Positions 11,314 through 23,860 of a stretch of DNA of 64,000 nucleotides are shown piece by piece. This DNA is from Aselliscus stoliczkanus. Its lineage: Eukaryota > Chordata > Mammalia > Chiroptera > Hipposideridae. The DNA lies in assembly GCA_033961575.1 (NCBI GenBank), contig CM066740.1, positions 15,289,501-15,353,500 of the forward strand, read 5' to 3'. Made by a program: the position numbers and the translations under genes. Under the pieces are notes generated by a model. That model saw nothing but the letters and a program-made list of their open reading frames with translations, made no database searches and had not been told where the DNA came from. Positions within the stretch are counted from its first letter, which is position 1, and every line of letters starts with the position of its first letter.

Positions 11314-13079
11314 AGAACAAGACTGGAGACCAGCCAAGACACTCTTCTGTTCGTACTTTCTTTGCATGCTGATCACTTTTCCTTTTAACTATAATCTCAA
11401 CATTTAAAACTAAATGTGTTCCTCATATACAAAAAGTTCTTATGAATCAATAAGAAAATAATCACGCCAATACAAAGCATGAACAAGCACTTCAAGAAAA
11501 GGAAGTACAGATTTCTGGTCAAGATGGCAGAGTAGGTAAATGCTGTGCTCACCTCCTCTCAGGGCCACATCAATGACAACTAAACCACTGAGCAACCATT
11601 ATTGAGAATCACCTGAAATCTAGCTGAACTGAAGCCCTACAACTGGATATACAGAAGAAGCCACCCAGAGATTGGTAGGAGGTGCAGAGATGCAAAACAG
11701 GCTGGTCCCACACCCGTGTGTGACTATTAAAAATTGGGAGGGATATCTCGGCTGTGGAGGTCCCCTCACCCCGAGGAGCAAGGGTCCCACCCCCTCCCCA
11801 ACCCAGGGTTCCAGGGCCAGAGAGAGAAGTCCCCATAACTTCTGGCTGTGAAAACCAGCGAGACTGTGGCTGACTGAAACCACTGGCAGCTGGACTCCCA
11901 GGTGCTGCTCTTAAAGAGACCACACACAGACTTACTTGCTGATGGACTCACTTGCTCTGAGCTCCAGCGCTGGGGCAGCAGTTTGAAAGGCAAAAGGGAC
12001 ATAGAGGGAGGAAGTGAATTGTCTAGCTTCAGAGTGAGGGCTGGAGGGGCAGCTTTCTCCTGGATGGAGGAGCTAGCAGCAGCCATTGTTTCTTTATTGA
12101 GCCCTCCCACTCCCTGCGTGCAGACGCAGGCAGAAGCTATATCTGACAGGCTATCACCTTTCATTTGCCCGGCCCTAATGATTCCCTGAGACCACACACC
12201 CCTCCCCAACTTTCAGGCACACCTAAGCTCCTTCCAGTGGCTTTTCCATATAAACAGCTTGCCCTGGCTCATGCTGCAGACTTTCCTAAAATCTCTCAAA
12301 GATTCATGAAACCCAAGCAAGCAGCATCTGACTTCGGTGTGCCCCATACCTCTGGCTGAGTAGCCCTAAGCTCAGCACTAGTGGCAGCCAGCCTTGGCTC
12401 ATGGTTTGGCCTCTCAAGGCACCTCCAAGCACAGCATGGGCAGCAGCCATCTCTGGATTGCTTTGTGGCTCATGCCAGGTGATCCTGGGCAGGGCAAAGA
12501 CTGCGGTTGAACTTGGCCTGCAGTGGGTCCCTTCCACTGAGGTGCTGGGGCTGGTAGGCCCAGTGGCCATTTTGGACTGGGCTGAAGTATCACCCAGCCC
12601 CCTCCAAGGACTACACAACCAAAGGGCAGACTGGGCAGGCACCTGAGCCCCACTAAAGCAAACCCTGCTCTGTAGATTCAGCCCCTGTACAACAGCTCCT
12701 CCACTGTAGTCACAGCTAGTCCTCACAACCAATTAGCCTAAGGGTCAGTCCCTCCCACTGACATACAAATGGCAATCAAGTCTCAGCTACAACAGGAGGA
12801 AACACACAACCCTCACAAAGGACACATCTGGAGCACCTGGCTCTGGTAACCAGGAAGACTGCACCACTGGTTTCCACAGGACACCTACTACATAAGGCAC
12901 TTTATCATGACCAGGAGGCATAGCAGCCCTACATAGAAACAAACACAGGGAGACAGCCAAAATGGGGAGACAAAGAAACATTTCCCAAATAAAAGAACAG
13001 AACAAAGCTCCAGAAAAACAACTAAACAAAACGTAAACTAACAATTTACCAGACACAGAGTTCCAAACACTAGTTATAA

Positions 13080-13870
13080 GGATGCTCAGTGATCTCAGGG
13101 AGAACTTCAACAAACAGATAGGAAATATAAAAATGGAGATAGAAAACATGAAAAAGAACCAGTCAGAAATAAAGACTACAATAACTTAAATGAAGAACAC
13201 ATCAGAGGGAAACAACAGTAGATTAGATGAAGCAGAAGACTGAATCAGAGATTTAGAAGATAAGGTAGCAGAAAACATCTAATCAGAACAGCAAAAAGAA
13301 AAACGAATTCACCAAAATGAGGACAGTTTAAGGGGTCTCTGGGACAACATCAAGCATACCAACATTCACATCATAGGGGTACAGAGGAGAAGAGAGAGAG
13401 CAAGGAATTGAAAACCTATTTGAAGAAATAATGACTGAAAACTTTCCTAACCTAAAGAAGGAGATAGATTTACAAGCCCAGGAAGCACAAAAAGTTCCAA
13501 ATAAGATGAACCCGAAGAGGCCCACAGCAAGATACATAACAATTAAAATGCCAAACGTTAAAGACAAAGAGAGAATCTTAAAAGCAGCAAGAGAAAAGCA
13601 ATTATTTACCTATTAAGGGAGGTCCTATAAAATTGTCTGCTGATTTCTCAAGAGTAAGTTTGCAGGCCAGAAGGGATTGACAGGAAATATTCAAAGTGAT
13701 AAAAGGCAAGGCCCTACAACAGGATTACTCTACCCAGCAAAGCTACCATTAGCATCAAGAACAGATGAAGTTTCCCCCACAAGCAAAAGCTAAAGGAGTT
13801 CATACCACGAACCCAGTATTACAAGGAATGTTAGAGGGACTTCTTTCAGACAAAGAAACAAACAAAAAGA
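13080..13870 (+). pseudogene. L1 ORF1 remnant (RNA-binding chaperone)
   Basis: Translations show ENFPNLKKEIDLQAQEAQKV, then INPKRPTARYITIK-like residues and KDKERILKAAREKQL, the central RRM of L1 ORF1p, followed by the C-terminal domain (LSADFS, LQARRD, KAKGVHTTNPVLQGMLEGLL). The coiled-coil N-terminal part (from about 13080) is broken by stops. The protein is not restorable from a single frame here and is simply a decayed relic. Confidence 0.8.
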
Positions 13871-13889
13871 TCAAAAATATGAATAATAA

Positions 13890-14300
13890 AATGGCAATAA
13901 CTGCTTCTCTATCAACAATAACTTTAAATGTAAATGGATTAAATGCTCCTATCAAAAGACATCAGGTGGGGCCAGCCAAGTGGCACAGTGGTTAAGCGCT
14001 GGCTTGGGAAGCCAGCGACCCCGGTTCGGTCCCACATGTGAGGGCCAGTGACACTGCCCTCAAAAAAAAAAAAAAAGACATCAGGTGGCTGAATGGATAA
14101 GAAAACAAGACCTTTACATATGCTGCCTCCAAGAGACCCACTTCAGATTGAAAGACACACACAGACTGAAAGTAAAGGGATGGGGAAAAAAAGATATTTC
14201 ATGAAATTGGAAAAAACAAAAACTGTGGTAGCAAAAATACTTATACCAGACAAAATAGACTTTAAAACAAAGACTATAACAACTGACAAAGAAGTACCCA
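13890..14300 (+). pseudogene. L1 ORF2 remnant, endonuclease N-terminus only
   Basis: Starts MAITASLSTITLNVNGLNAP, is interrupted by a SINE at 13970-14072, then continues with RHTQTESKGMGKK and LIPDKIDFKTKTITTDKE before the deletion junction. Only about 100 residues of the endonuclease domain remain. The reverse transcriptase is absent, so the copy could not have been autonomous. Confidence 0.8.
13970..14072 (+). mobile_element. Short tRNA-derived SINE inserted in the deleted L1
   Basis: Head GGGCCAGCCAAGTGGCACAG, then GGTTAAGCGCTGGCTTGGGA, box B CCGGTTCGGTCCCAC, ends GGGCCAGTGACACTGCCCTC plus poly(A). The 16-bp target duplication AAAAGACATCAGGTGG is perfect (13954-13969 and 14073-14088). It is younger than the host L1. 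Confidence 0.93.
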
Positions 14301-14690
14301 GTAATCCCATTTCAGGGTATTTAGCTGAAGAAATCCAAAACATTACTTTGAGGAAATGTGTGCATCCATATGTTCTTTACAGCATTGTTTACTATGGTCA
14401 ACATGTAGAGGTAGCCTGGGTATCCTTTGATGGAAGAATGGATAAAGAGGAGGTGATACATATATACAATGAAATATTGTTCGCCCATGGCAGGGAATAG
14501 ACTCTCACCATCTGTGGCAGCATGGATGGTCCTAAAGAGTATTTTGTTGAGTGAAGTATGTCAGACAGTGAAAGACAGATGCAATGTGATTTCGCTTATA
14601 TGTGGAATCTAAAGAACAAAATAAACAAAATGGAAAAAAATTTAATGATAGGTATGTGGTTATTGACATTTTATTATTCATATTTTTAAT

Positions 14691-14758
14691 TTCTTCTTCT
14701 TCTTCTTCTTCTTCTTCTTCTTCTTCTTCTTCTTCTTCTTCTTCTTCTTCTTCTTCTT
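14691..14758 (+). repeat. (TTC)n microsatellite
   Basis: About 22 perfect TTC units, a homopurine/homopyrimidine tract able to form triplex DNA, just beyond the 3' end of the L1. Confidence 0.97.
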
Positions 14759-14759
14759 G

Positions 14760-16758
14760 ACTTTTTCATATTTCTTATAATGATGGTTTGGTGGTGATAA
14801 ACTCTTTTAGCTTTTTCTTGTCTGGGATGCCCTAAATTCTTTAGCTTATACACATCAGAGAATTAAGGTCAGGAAAATAGCAAATAATTTGATAACAGGA
14901 TTATTCACCATCAGAATATTACCTTTTTGAAAACCTGTAAAGTTTTCAAAAGGATAAAGTTATTAAATAACCATTCCCCTCTTTTAACCAAGGCAGGTAG
15001 GAAAATTGCAAAATATATTCTATGTTTTGTAATGTCATTTCCTTATCCTAAACAGGCCTTCTACTTGTCTTTTAACTTTTATATATGTGAGGTGGGAAGT
15101 TCTTAAGTGGTGGCTATAGTTAGACTCATATCATTTACTAAAATAATATATGGGCTTCCTTTTGTGATTATAGCTTCCATCTTCTATTAAATGTATAACT
15201 GTCTCTATAACAATACCCAGTCAGATGATGAATGTTCATATAATAATACTATCTCTCTCTTCCCCTTTTTTCAAGAAGCTCATGGAAGTGCTTGCACAAA
15301 GTCTAATGTATTTCAATATCAGCTCTGTGAATCATAAACCACCAAAGCTAGAATTACAGCCCTCAATTTGATAAGTGAAGACAGTGAGGCTGTAGAATTT
15401 AGAGAATTTCCTGGAAGTTTCCAGGCTAGTTAGGGGTAGTGTGGGATCTCATTATCTTATTTTCTGGTTGATTGCCATTTATACCACACAATGCTATTAA
15501 TGATTAACATTAAGGACAGAAATAAATCTAGCCAGGTTATCAAGTCAAATTCTTTAATAAGGAGTGGTGTCACCTACTCAGCCAGGTCCCTGCAGGGGCA
15601 GAGTTTGCTCTATATCCTGAGGGACAGAGAGCGTGTCCTCTAACCTCCAGCCCATCAAACCCAGAGATCCCACCTAGTACTACATACCATCAGGCCCCAC
15701 TCACAGGTACATGAGTTCTCCTGAAATCTATCTCATTAATTGTCCCAGCAGCCCAGGCAAACCCAGGGTACAAGAAACATACTTGACAAGGTGCTTCTCT
15801 CCTCCACTCCCACTCAGCTAGCGAAGGAAGGGGGAAATGGAAGAGTGCAGCTGATAATGCATTGCTTGCCATCTTTTCATCACTGGTGAATTTAAAGTCA
15901 AATTTTAAGATTAGAATCTGACAGTTCAATCATACAAGTAGATTTTTCCTTCCCAAACATTGGTTGAATTTTCCCTATTAAATAATTGTTTGAGTTTAGA
16001 AATCCTAGGGCCTGTATTTTTTCAATACAGAATTATTCCATTTGTTGCATTCATTTAAACCCACAAGTCACTTGTTCGAATCATACTTTTAAACAGGAGA
16101 AAGAAAAATGTGCTCCAATTCACTAATATTTTAAAACAATTAAAACACAACCAAGAAAATGAAACCCAACTTTTCCCCTCTTTGTTCCCCTTTTCCTCCT
16201 CCTCCTCTTCTTCTCTGACCAACAATTGCTATAAAAAAAAAAAAAACTACACTTAATGAGGTAGATGGTGTTAGGAATTTTCTTCACTTACCATTTCTCA
16301 TTATTAATAAATTTTACACTGACAACTATAAAGTGAACATTTTGGATTTATGCACCTAACCTAATTACATATGCTGCATGTACGCATTTCATTATTTACT
16401 TGACAGATTCATTCCTTGATAACATAAATAATTAAACAAGAATCAAATATTAACAATCAGATGCATGTTAATTCTCTTCGAATCTGTGGAAACAAACTAT
16501 ATTTTTATCTGCAGTTCAACAAGCACTGATTAAAATTTCTTCATTAGGCAAATTTTATAAGCAAAATTCTTGATCTACTTTTCTTACTTTCACTGAAAAT
16601 TAAACCTGGAGCAAATTATCCCAGGATTACTTCATGGGGGAAAAAATGAATATAACAGTATTTGTAACAAGCCTTTGCATTTGTAATCTCTCTCAAGCAT
16701 TGCTGTCTCATATATGAAACAATCTGTGTGTTTGTTAGGAATTTTCAAATATGGTTTT
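14760..16758. other. Intergenic, nothing recognised
   Basis: AT-rich unique-looking DNA with short A runs (for example around 16232). I see no supported gene, RNA or recent transposon. Confidence 0.4.
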
Positions 16759-17230
16759 GGGTTTTTTTTAAAGATTTTATTGGGGAATTGGGGGAGGTTT
16801 GGGGAATTAGGGAAGGGGAACAGACAAGTTGTGGTCCTTTTTTTTTTTTTTTTGTTCTTCAGTCTAGTTGTGAAGGACGTTGCTTCACTGGCCCATGTTG
16901 GTATTATCATTGCGCTCATCCCGGGTGAGGCAGATCAGTTGCCTGCCTCTGGACGGCTGCCCAAGGCAGCTCTTGGCAGCTCACACTGCCTGCCAGCCAC
17001 TCACCCTGGCTGCCTGCCACTCACTGTAGCCTATGGCAGCCCACTGCAGCAGGGGCTGCAGTACACACCATCACCAGCCATCTTAGCTATAAAGGCAACC
17101 AGGTCGAGCTGTTGTTCACCATCTTAGCTATAGAGGGCAGTGTCACTGGCCCTCATATGTGGGATCCAAACCAGGGCCCTGCTGCTCAGAGCTGGTGTCC
17201 CAAGCCAGCTCCTAACCAACGTGCCAGCCC
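16759..17230 (-). mobile_element. Long composite tRNA-derived SINE
   Basis: On the minus strand: tRNA-like head (GAGGGCTGGCACGTTGGTTA near 17230), GGGCCAGTGACACTGCCCTC, then CTAAGATGGTGAACAACAGC. A GC-rich stretch of imperfect GAGTGGCAGGCAGCC-type units follows, then ACTAGACTGAAGAACAAAAA and a C-rich tail with CCAATAAAATCTTT. The target duplication TCAAATATNGTTTT (16745-16758 and 17231-17244) has one mismatch. Confidence 0.9.
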
Positions 17231-18194
17231 TCAAATATTGTTTTTATTATAAACTAGGAGCCAGCACCATAATGGTTGCTGGTAGTATATTACCAGAGTT
17301 TCTTGTCTAGGAGGATGATGGCTTAACCAAACAATTATTTTATAACTTGTTTAAAGAATAATTTCCAGGCATTATGGACCATTCTAGAATTAAGTTTATT
17401 GGGGCTGAAAATTTACCCCAAGGTCAAAGTATAGCTGTTCCTTTTTCTGCTTTAATGAGCTAGGTTTACATTTTTTTATTCATGTATATCAACATCTTCA
17501 TTGATCAAAGTATTCTCACATTTTATCAAATTTGCTTTGGTAGAGCACACCATAAAATTTCATCATTTAAAAAATATTAAAGATTCATAGATAGCCACAT
17601 TATTCATAATACAAGATTAATGCCAGGCTGACAGGTTTTTGTAAAGATCTGACTCTTTTTTTTTCTAAGTGCATATACCATATCTATGAGAAATGTACCT
17701 CTGATGTTGCATATTGATTACTCCCTTCTTTTCTCTTCTAATGCTAAAGAGAGAATATTATGGAATGATTGTCAGGGTTAGTGTGTCTCTGACTTACACA
17801 TGTACTATTAATAATTTATGAGCTGACTTGAAATACAGCACCAAGAAACCAACTGAGGACCACTGCAGCTGCCTGGAATGACATATACTCAGTGTTGACA
17901 GCCTGTGCACTCTGATTTTGAGGTTCTGTTGTTAAAATACATAGAGAGACACACATGCTCTATGTGCCAGAGCTAACTAAATGAAAGGAAGCCATGCTTC
18001 TTTGTTAGCAATTTCAAGTAGCTACATTTATCTCTTGTTATTCTCTACTTTCCATGACATGAGATTTCCTTTTTAAATTATTTAATCAGATTGTCAAGTA
18101 AACTCATAGTGTCTATAAACATCTATTTATATCTACATGCAGATAATAAGGAGGTAAATAAAGCAAACAATCAAGTATTTCTTCTTATTTCCCC

Positions 18195-18620
18195 TATTCC
18201 TTCACACCCAGGGGTTGTCTGGTGTGTATCCTTCCAGACTGTGTTCTATGCTCATACAAAGATAGAGGAGGTGGGGAGACAGAGTTCCCCCCAACCCTCA
18301 AAAAAATGGTACCACACTTGCTATACTGTGCTGCAATTTGCTTTTTTTCATTCAACAATATATTGAAGACATTCCCTAAATCAGCACATACATTTGTAGC
18401 TCATTTTTTAAACAACAACATAGTGTTCGATTTTATAGAGGCACCATGGCTCATTTATCCATTCCCTTATTAATTGATTGTTAGGCTATCTCAGAGTTTT
18501 CACAACTAAAAAACAATGCCACATATACTGAACATATATGCTATGCACTTGCTCAACCATTTCACAAGATAGATTTCAATAAGATAGTCCTAGAAGTAAA
18601 ATTGCTAAGCCAGTGACTGA
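18195..18620 (-). repeat. Ancient L1 fragment
   Basis: The plus strand shows reverse-complement L1 landmarks: TTCATTCAACAATATATTGA, ATAGTGTTCGATTTTATAG, CTCATTTATCCATTCCCTTA, CCTAGAAGTAAAATTGCTAA. Highly diverged. Confidence 0.55.
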
Positions 18621-18629
18621 TTTTTTGAA

Positions 18630-19680
18630 ACTCCTTGATCCATTAATTAGACAAGAATCAATAAATATTCATATTAAGGATTTAAACAGTATAACATTTC
18701 ATTAATAGATTTGCTCATAATATTTAAGTACATTTTTTAAAGTATACTTTTAAAACTTCAATAATATAGAGTGATCTAGTAAAAGATTATCTAAAGTTTT
18801 AGCTACATTAATTTCATGTGTGAGTAGCTTTATCCAAAAGCAAACTAAAGTTTAGTTGCTTCTAATGGCTTAGCAATATGTCACCAAGCCACATGTCAGA
18901 ATATATTATTTTTAACATCAGTGTCCAAAGTAGCCAGTCTTCATTTTAGCAATGCTACAAATAACTACACTTTAAAAGTGTATTTATAGAGAAAGACAAC
19001 TGTTAAAGCACTGAGTGCTTTTCAAAACGTATTCAAAATTTTTTATGTCTGAAAACATTTCATCGAGCAAATCTAATTAAAAACAATGTATGTTTATTTG
19101 AAACCATCACAACTGAGCATATTTGTAAAATTCTCTGCTTTTCTCCTAAAATGTTTGAAACCTTGAAGCTTAATGTGTCTGTCATGTTCTATTACGTGAA
19201 ATGGAATACGCTTTCAGAAAAGATGCCTTGCATCCAATGACAGGCACTTCCTACCTGCTAGGATTCATAAAAATTGGAAGATTGATCATTTCATGTAGAG
19301 ATTTTCTTTAGGAGGAAGAAAAAGGGAAACCTTGTTATGCCAAATGACTTACTAGTCAAAAGTAGCCAGGACAGTGAAAACTGGAAACTAGTTAATGGTT
19401 TGTAACAAGTCAGAAATAAAGATGTTCAACCAAGAAAATGACATTAAGCAGCACCGGCTACAAGAGAAAAGAGCAGCCTGTCAGCATCAGGCGAGGGCTG
19501 TGGTGACAGGTAGACAATAAAATGGGATGACACCAGTTCCTCTCACTGGGGGTGTTTTCAACAGCTTTCTCTTGGGAGTTTCCATGTGTTTCCTTTGTAA
19601 GAAACCTTCCCTCTAAAAATGGCAGCAGACCTTTTGGAGGTCTTATTAAAATTCTCCTTCTGTGTTATGAAGTGTGTTGT
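18630..19680. other. Repeat-poor intergenic DNA
   Basis: AT-rich sequence with no recognised gene or recent insertion. Confidence 0.35.
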
Positions 19681-20199
19681 CTAAGGCAGATGGCAGTACC
19701 CGAACAGTGAATTCTTCATTGTATAAAGGAGAGTGGGGACAACAGTCACGCCAGTGAGGTAGCTCCACGGCTGACATGTCCCAGTAATATTGCACAGTAG
19801 GCATCGTGCAACAGGAAATAAGTCAGAGAGGGAAATCGATCCACCATCCCACCTAAAATGGCAGACAGCATGAGTCCAAACAGAAGCAATATGGCACATG
19901 ATGAATATTTCATATTCAGATTGGTACCCATTATATTCACAAATGTATTTCACATACTGGCTTACACCTTCACAGTGTATAGTCCAACAAGCACCATTAG
20001 AATGAACGTTGGTTTGTGTTTTTTTTTTCATTTTTAAAACACATATTCTTTCATTCATTTCTCCACCATGGAACTGCAGCTGTAACAGTGTACCTTTACC
20101 TACCTCATTATGGGCTATAAAGGTTATGCCACGAAGAATTGAAAGAAAGCAAAGAGCCCAGCTATTGCCCAATGAGTTCTTTAATACCAGTGATTTCAA
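19681..20199 (-). other. Unusually long open frame (172 codons), unrecognised
   Basis: A minus-strand frame of 172 codons with a cysteine- and tryptophan-rich C-terminal half (for example ACWTIHCEGVSQYVKYICEY). Just after codon 90 an alternative frame (19940-19746) encodes a hydrophobic run (CAILLLFGLMLSAILGG). This could be a frameshifted old retrocopy of a membrane protein. It has no promoter, splice or conserved-domain support, and a single frame of this length is not very unlikely by chance in 64 kb. Confidence 0.15.
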
Positions 20200-22330
20200 A
20201 AAAATGAACCTACTTTATCTAAAATAATGCTATCGCTGCTTTTTACTTAACCCTGTTCTCATGTAAGTGTTATAATACCACTAAACTAATTTCCAATAGA
20301 GTAATAGCTGTGAGAACAGTCTTCTAAACCATTTCGCTCCTTTTTATTCTACTCCCAACATCTTTAGACTGTAAGACAAAATAAACATTTTCATAACCTT
20401 TTTCAGCCACGTTTGTTTTCTACTACTGTCATTGGAACCAGTGGGAGGTCTGTGTTTTCCACGCTGTGGTTCTACATCTAAAATTGTTTCCGATATAGAT
20501 TAGCTGTCCGTTAGTGAGCTATGAAAGACAAAATCTTCGGCTCTTTAAGCCCGTCTTGTTTGACAGTATGCACATATTTACATGAAATAAAAAGTAAATA
20601 TTTGTTGTTTTCATACCAGCTGTCAACACAAACTTGGGTTGTTTAGAACCTGTTCAGACAAACAGAATTGGCATTTACTACATGACATATAATAAAAGGC
20701 CAGCAATAGGTAAAATCAAAGATTATTTTAAAAGAAGTAAAGAGTTGACAGGCATTTTTGGAACTCAAGGTGATCATGGCATGCTGTGAATTACATAGTA
20801 CATTGACAACTAAAACTTCATTGTTTATTCATTTGATTGTTTGTTTAAGAAAGCACGGACTTAATTTTAGTTGCTTGCGTACCAGAGCATTAACTTTGGA
20901 TCTACAGCACAAATAGATATAAGAAAATACTGTTTGTTACCCTCAGAAGTGTCTGATTAAGTTTGATTTTCACTTTTCTCCAGAGAACTTTCTAATAGCT
21001 AATAGGAATATATTCTGGAGTCAGGCACGCTGAGTATCACTGATGTTACCATCATCTAATCAGGGTCTCTGAGCCACCACTTCCAGTTGCCCAAGAAAGT
21101 CACTCTTCTGATTTAAAAAACTGGTGATTCCTGGGTATGTGGGAGCAGTGATTCACCAAAAGATGCTTTTAGGGGCAAATTTACTTTCCTCCTGCCTCTA
21201 GTATTTGCACTATTGTAGCTTCCCTGGGGGAATGCCTCAATCCTGGGGGCAAATTTCACCTGCCACTAGACATACTCTCTTCTGAACAGAATTTGTTCTG
21301 CTTCCTGTGGACAGCGAGCGTCCCATCTGCTGAACACACGTTTTAATAAGTAAACTCTATTTCCAGGCAAATACCTACTGGTATTAACAAGAAAATAGCA
21401 TCTCTACAAGATTCTCTGAAAAGAAACCCTGTCAGTGCCATTCATTCTACCTTCAAAGACAAGTCCCTGTAATTACTTTCTCCTCTTCATTTCCTTGTCT
21501 GGATAAAGTAACAAGATCTAGAGAACCTATCCATTTTCCCCAGATACCTTCCAAAATGTGCGTCGGCTGTTCAGGCTGGGATCAGAAATTTCATTATCTG
21601 TGTTTGTATTAGTAATTCACTGCACAAAGAGAACAGGGGGCAGAGGAGGAGAGCAAGCAAGAAAGCAAATATCAGACAGACAATTGTATATATGCAAATG
21701 CTTGCAAATTTCTGCCTGCATCTCCTTATCTATAACCAAGCAACATGGAAGCCTATTCATCCCTCAGCTTCTTTGCTGCCAAAGATGGTTGTGGTTTTGA
21801 GGGAAAATATTCAGAAAATGTTAAATTTTCAGCCACCAAGGCTAAATCCAACTCTAAACCTACTGCATAAAAAAGTGAATGTGAAAATATCAGTGATTTT
21901 TCTAGAAAGACATGAGATAGGCAACCTCCTGGCTACAGAGGGTGAAAAACAAGATGCCCTGGGAGGGGCTGGGGAAGGGAATGGTTGCAAGCAGCTCTCC
22001 AGCCCAACTGTCAGAGGACTGCAATGTTGCATCTTGCCTTCAGAGTTGTATAAATTGCCTGGGCAGGAAGGGGCATGGAAAATCGAAAACAGGCATGATG
22101 AAGATAGTGCTCCAAATTCAAATTCATAAATACAAAGTGCTCACTTTCAAATGAATACACATGGTGTTTGAAAATGACAGCAAGAATCATCGTGCATTTT
22201 GTTCTGTCTTGAAGTCAATTATTCCCAAATAATAATGCTCATGGAAATTTTCATGACTTTCTTCATTCTTATATATATATATACTCTCTATAGTCTTCTA
22301 TTCCCTGCGAATCAATAATAATGGCAATAA
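20200..22330. other. Repeat-poor intergenic DNA
   Basis: Unique-looking sequence, with no supported gene. A short (AT)n lies near 22270. Confidence 0.35.
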
Positions 22331-22334
22331 GTCA

Positions 22335-22555
22335 CACATATATATGCCTTTCGCATACAGCAATTCAGCTCATCAAAATTATGCTTTGAGGTAGAGTCAG
22401 TATTATACCCATTTTACAGCTAAAGAAATCAAGGCTCAGATGTTCCAAGAGTTACCCAAATTTACATCACTAACAAATGGCAGGACTGGAACTCGAACTC
22501 TCATGATTGATGGAATTCCAGGTGCTACTACATCATGCTGCTGAACAAAACTACC
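22335..22555 (+). repeat. MIR SINE
   Basis: Core and 3' signature: TTGAGGTAGAGTCAGTATTA, TACCCATTTTACAGCTAAAG, ATGGCAGGACTGGAACTCGA. Confidence 0.75.
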
Positions 22556-22569
22556 AAGGAGAACTTGCT

Positions 22570-23400
22570 CCAAATATAATGGTATTGGCCATTTTTGATC
22601 TCTCGGCAACATCTAACCCTGCTGCCCATTGCTGCCTTCTTGAAACCCTCAGCTTTCTTTATTCTTGGGGATTGCTGTTTGTTGACTCACCTTCTGCCTC
22701 TGAGACTTTTTCAGTTTCCTCCAGGATCTCCTCCTCTTTGACCTTCTACCCACCCTACTCTATCATTTATCTTTGCCATTAGTGAGCAATCTCATCCACT
22801 TCTAGTCCTTCATTTATTCATTCAACAAACATCTTTTGAGCACCTGCTGGGCACGTGGCTTTCACATGAACAGAGATCTCCCTGCACAAATGGGGGTGCA
22901 GAGGAGACAGGTAAAAACACACAGATAAGTAAAACAGATATAGGTGGTAAGTGCTCTGGAGAATATAATGCAGGAAAGAAAGGGAGGGAGGGAAAGAGGG
23001 GTAAGGGAATTTAGAGGGGATTACAATGTTGAGTCAAGGAAGGCCTTGCTGGCATGATATTTGTGCAAAGATGACTATTGTCAATCTCCTGTCAAGAGGA
23101 TTTCCAAATTTGTGTCTTTTCTCTCCTGATTCTAACCCCATATTTACACCTCTGAGCATACCATCTCTCCCTGTATCCATATCCCAAGACATCATTGCCA
23201 CACTTGAACTCATCCTCTCCTCCGCTTCCTCTGGGACCCCTTCATGTGCTCCCTACTCTGGTTCACAGCACTGCCACCCTTTATATCACCAATATGTACT
23301 CAGTCAAAGAACATATAAGGAGCATCTAACTGAATGCACTGTTCTAGGTGCAGAAAATACACTGGTCTATCACAGCCATTTTCTCCTGAAAAGGGACATT
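22570..23400. repeat. L2/CR1-clade LINE fragments, mixed orientation
   Basis: 22600-22790 resembles an L2/CR1-clade plus-strand block (CTTCTTGAAACCCTCAGCTT, TTTCAGTTTCCTCCAGGATC). 22800-23050 is a minus-strand L2 3' end (TTCATTCAACAAACATCTTT, GAGCACCTGCTGGGCACGTG, AAGGAAGGCCTTGCTGGCAT). 23060-23400 is diverged and less certain. Confidence 0.5.
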
Positions 23401-23414
23401 ATTAAGAATTTAGA

Positions 23415-23849
23415 GGGCTGGCAGAGAGGCGCATTGGTTAAGAGCTGGCTTGGGACGCCAGCGGCCCCAGTTTGGATCCCTTATATGAGGGCCAGTGACA
23501 CTGCCCTCTACAGCTAAGATGGTGAACAGCAGTTCCACTTGGAGCTGGGCTGCTGTGGGTCCCCCAGGCAGCATAGCTGCAGCCCCTGCTGCAGTGGGCT
23601 GCCATAGGCTACAGTGAGTGGCAGGCAGCCAGTGTGAGCTGGCAAGAGCCGCTGTGAGCGGCCGTCCAGAGGCCGGTGACCGATCTGCCTCACCCGAGAA
23701 GAGCGCAATGATGATACCAACATGGGCCAGTGAAGCAACGTCCTCCACAACTAGACTGAAGAACAAAAAGACAGCAACTTGTCTGTTCCCCTTCCCTGGT
23801 TCCCCAGTGCTGTTCCCCTCCCCAAATTCCCCAATAAAATCTTTTTAAA
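23415..23849 (+). mobile_element. Long composite tRNA-derived SINE
   Basis: Head GGCTGGCAGAGAGGCGCATT, GGGCCAGTGACACTGCCCTC, then CTACAGCTAAGATGGTGAAC. An imperfect GTGAGCGGC/GAGTGGCAG tandem zone follows, then ACTAGACTGAAGAACAAAAA and the tail CCAATAAAATCTTTTT. The target duplication AAG(A/T)ATTTAGA (23404-23414 and 23850-23860) has one mismatch. It interrupts an older MIR. Confidence 0.92.
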
Positions 23850-23860
23850 AAGTATTTAGA

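Larger units (their letters stand above)
11510..14640 (+). mobile_element. Near full-length but internally deleted L1 (5'UTR + ORF1 + partial ORF2 + 3'UTR)
   Basis: Starts with the L1 5' end (TTCTGGTCAAGATGGCAGAG) and carries a GC-richer 5'UTR to about 12790, an ORF1 remnant (about 13080-13870) and the ORF2 start at 13890 (MAITASLSTITLNVNGLNAP). ORF2 stops being L1 endonuclease at about 14295 and jumps into 3'UTR sequence, then reaches a truncated 3' end near 14640. Length is about 3.1 kb including a 0.12-kb SINE insertion, against about 6 kb for an intact L1. Frameshifts and stops in ORF1 and ORF2 show it is inactive. Confidence 0.9.

Noticed and set aside
11766..12732. Several 80-147 codon frames
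   Set aside because: They fall in the GC-richer 5'UTR of the deleted L1.
23026..23517. 163-codon frame
   Set aside because: It spans a diverged L2-like piece and the head of a long SINE, with no domain.
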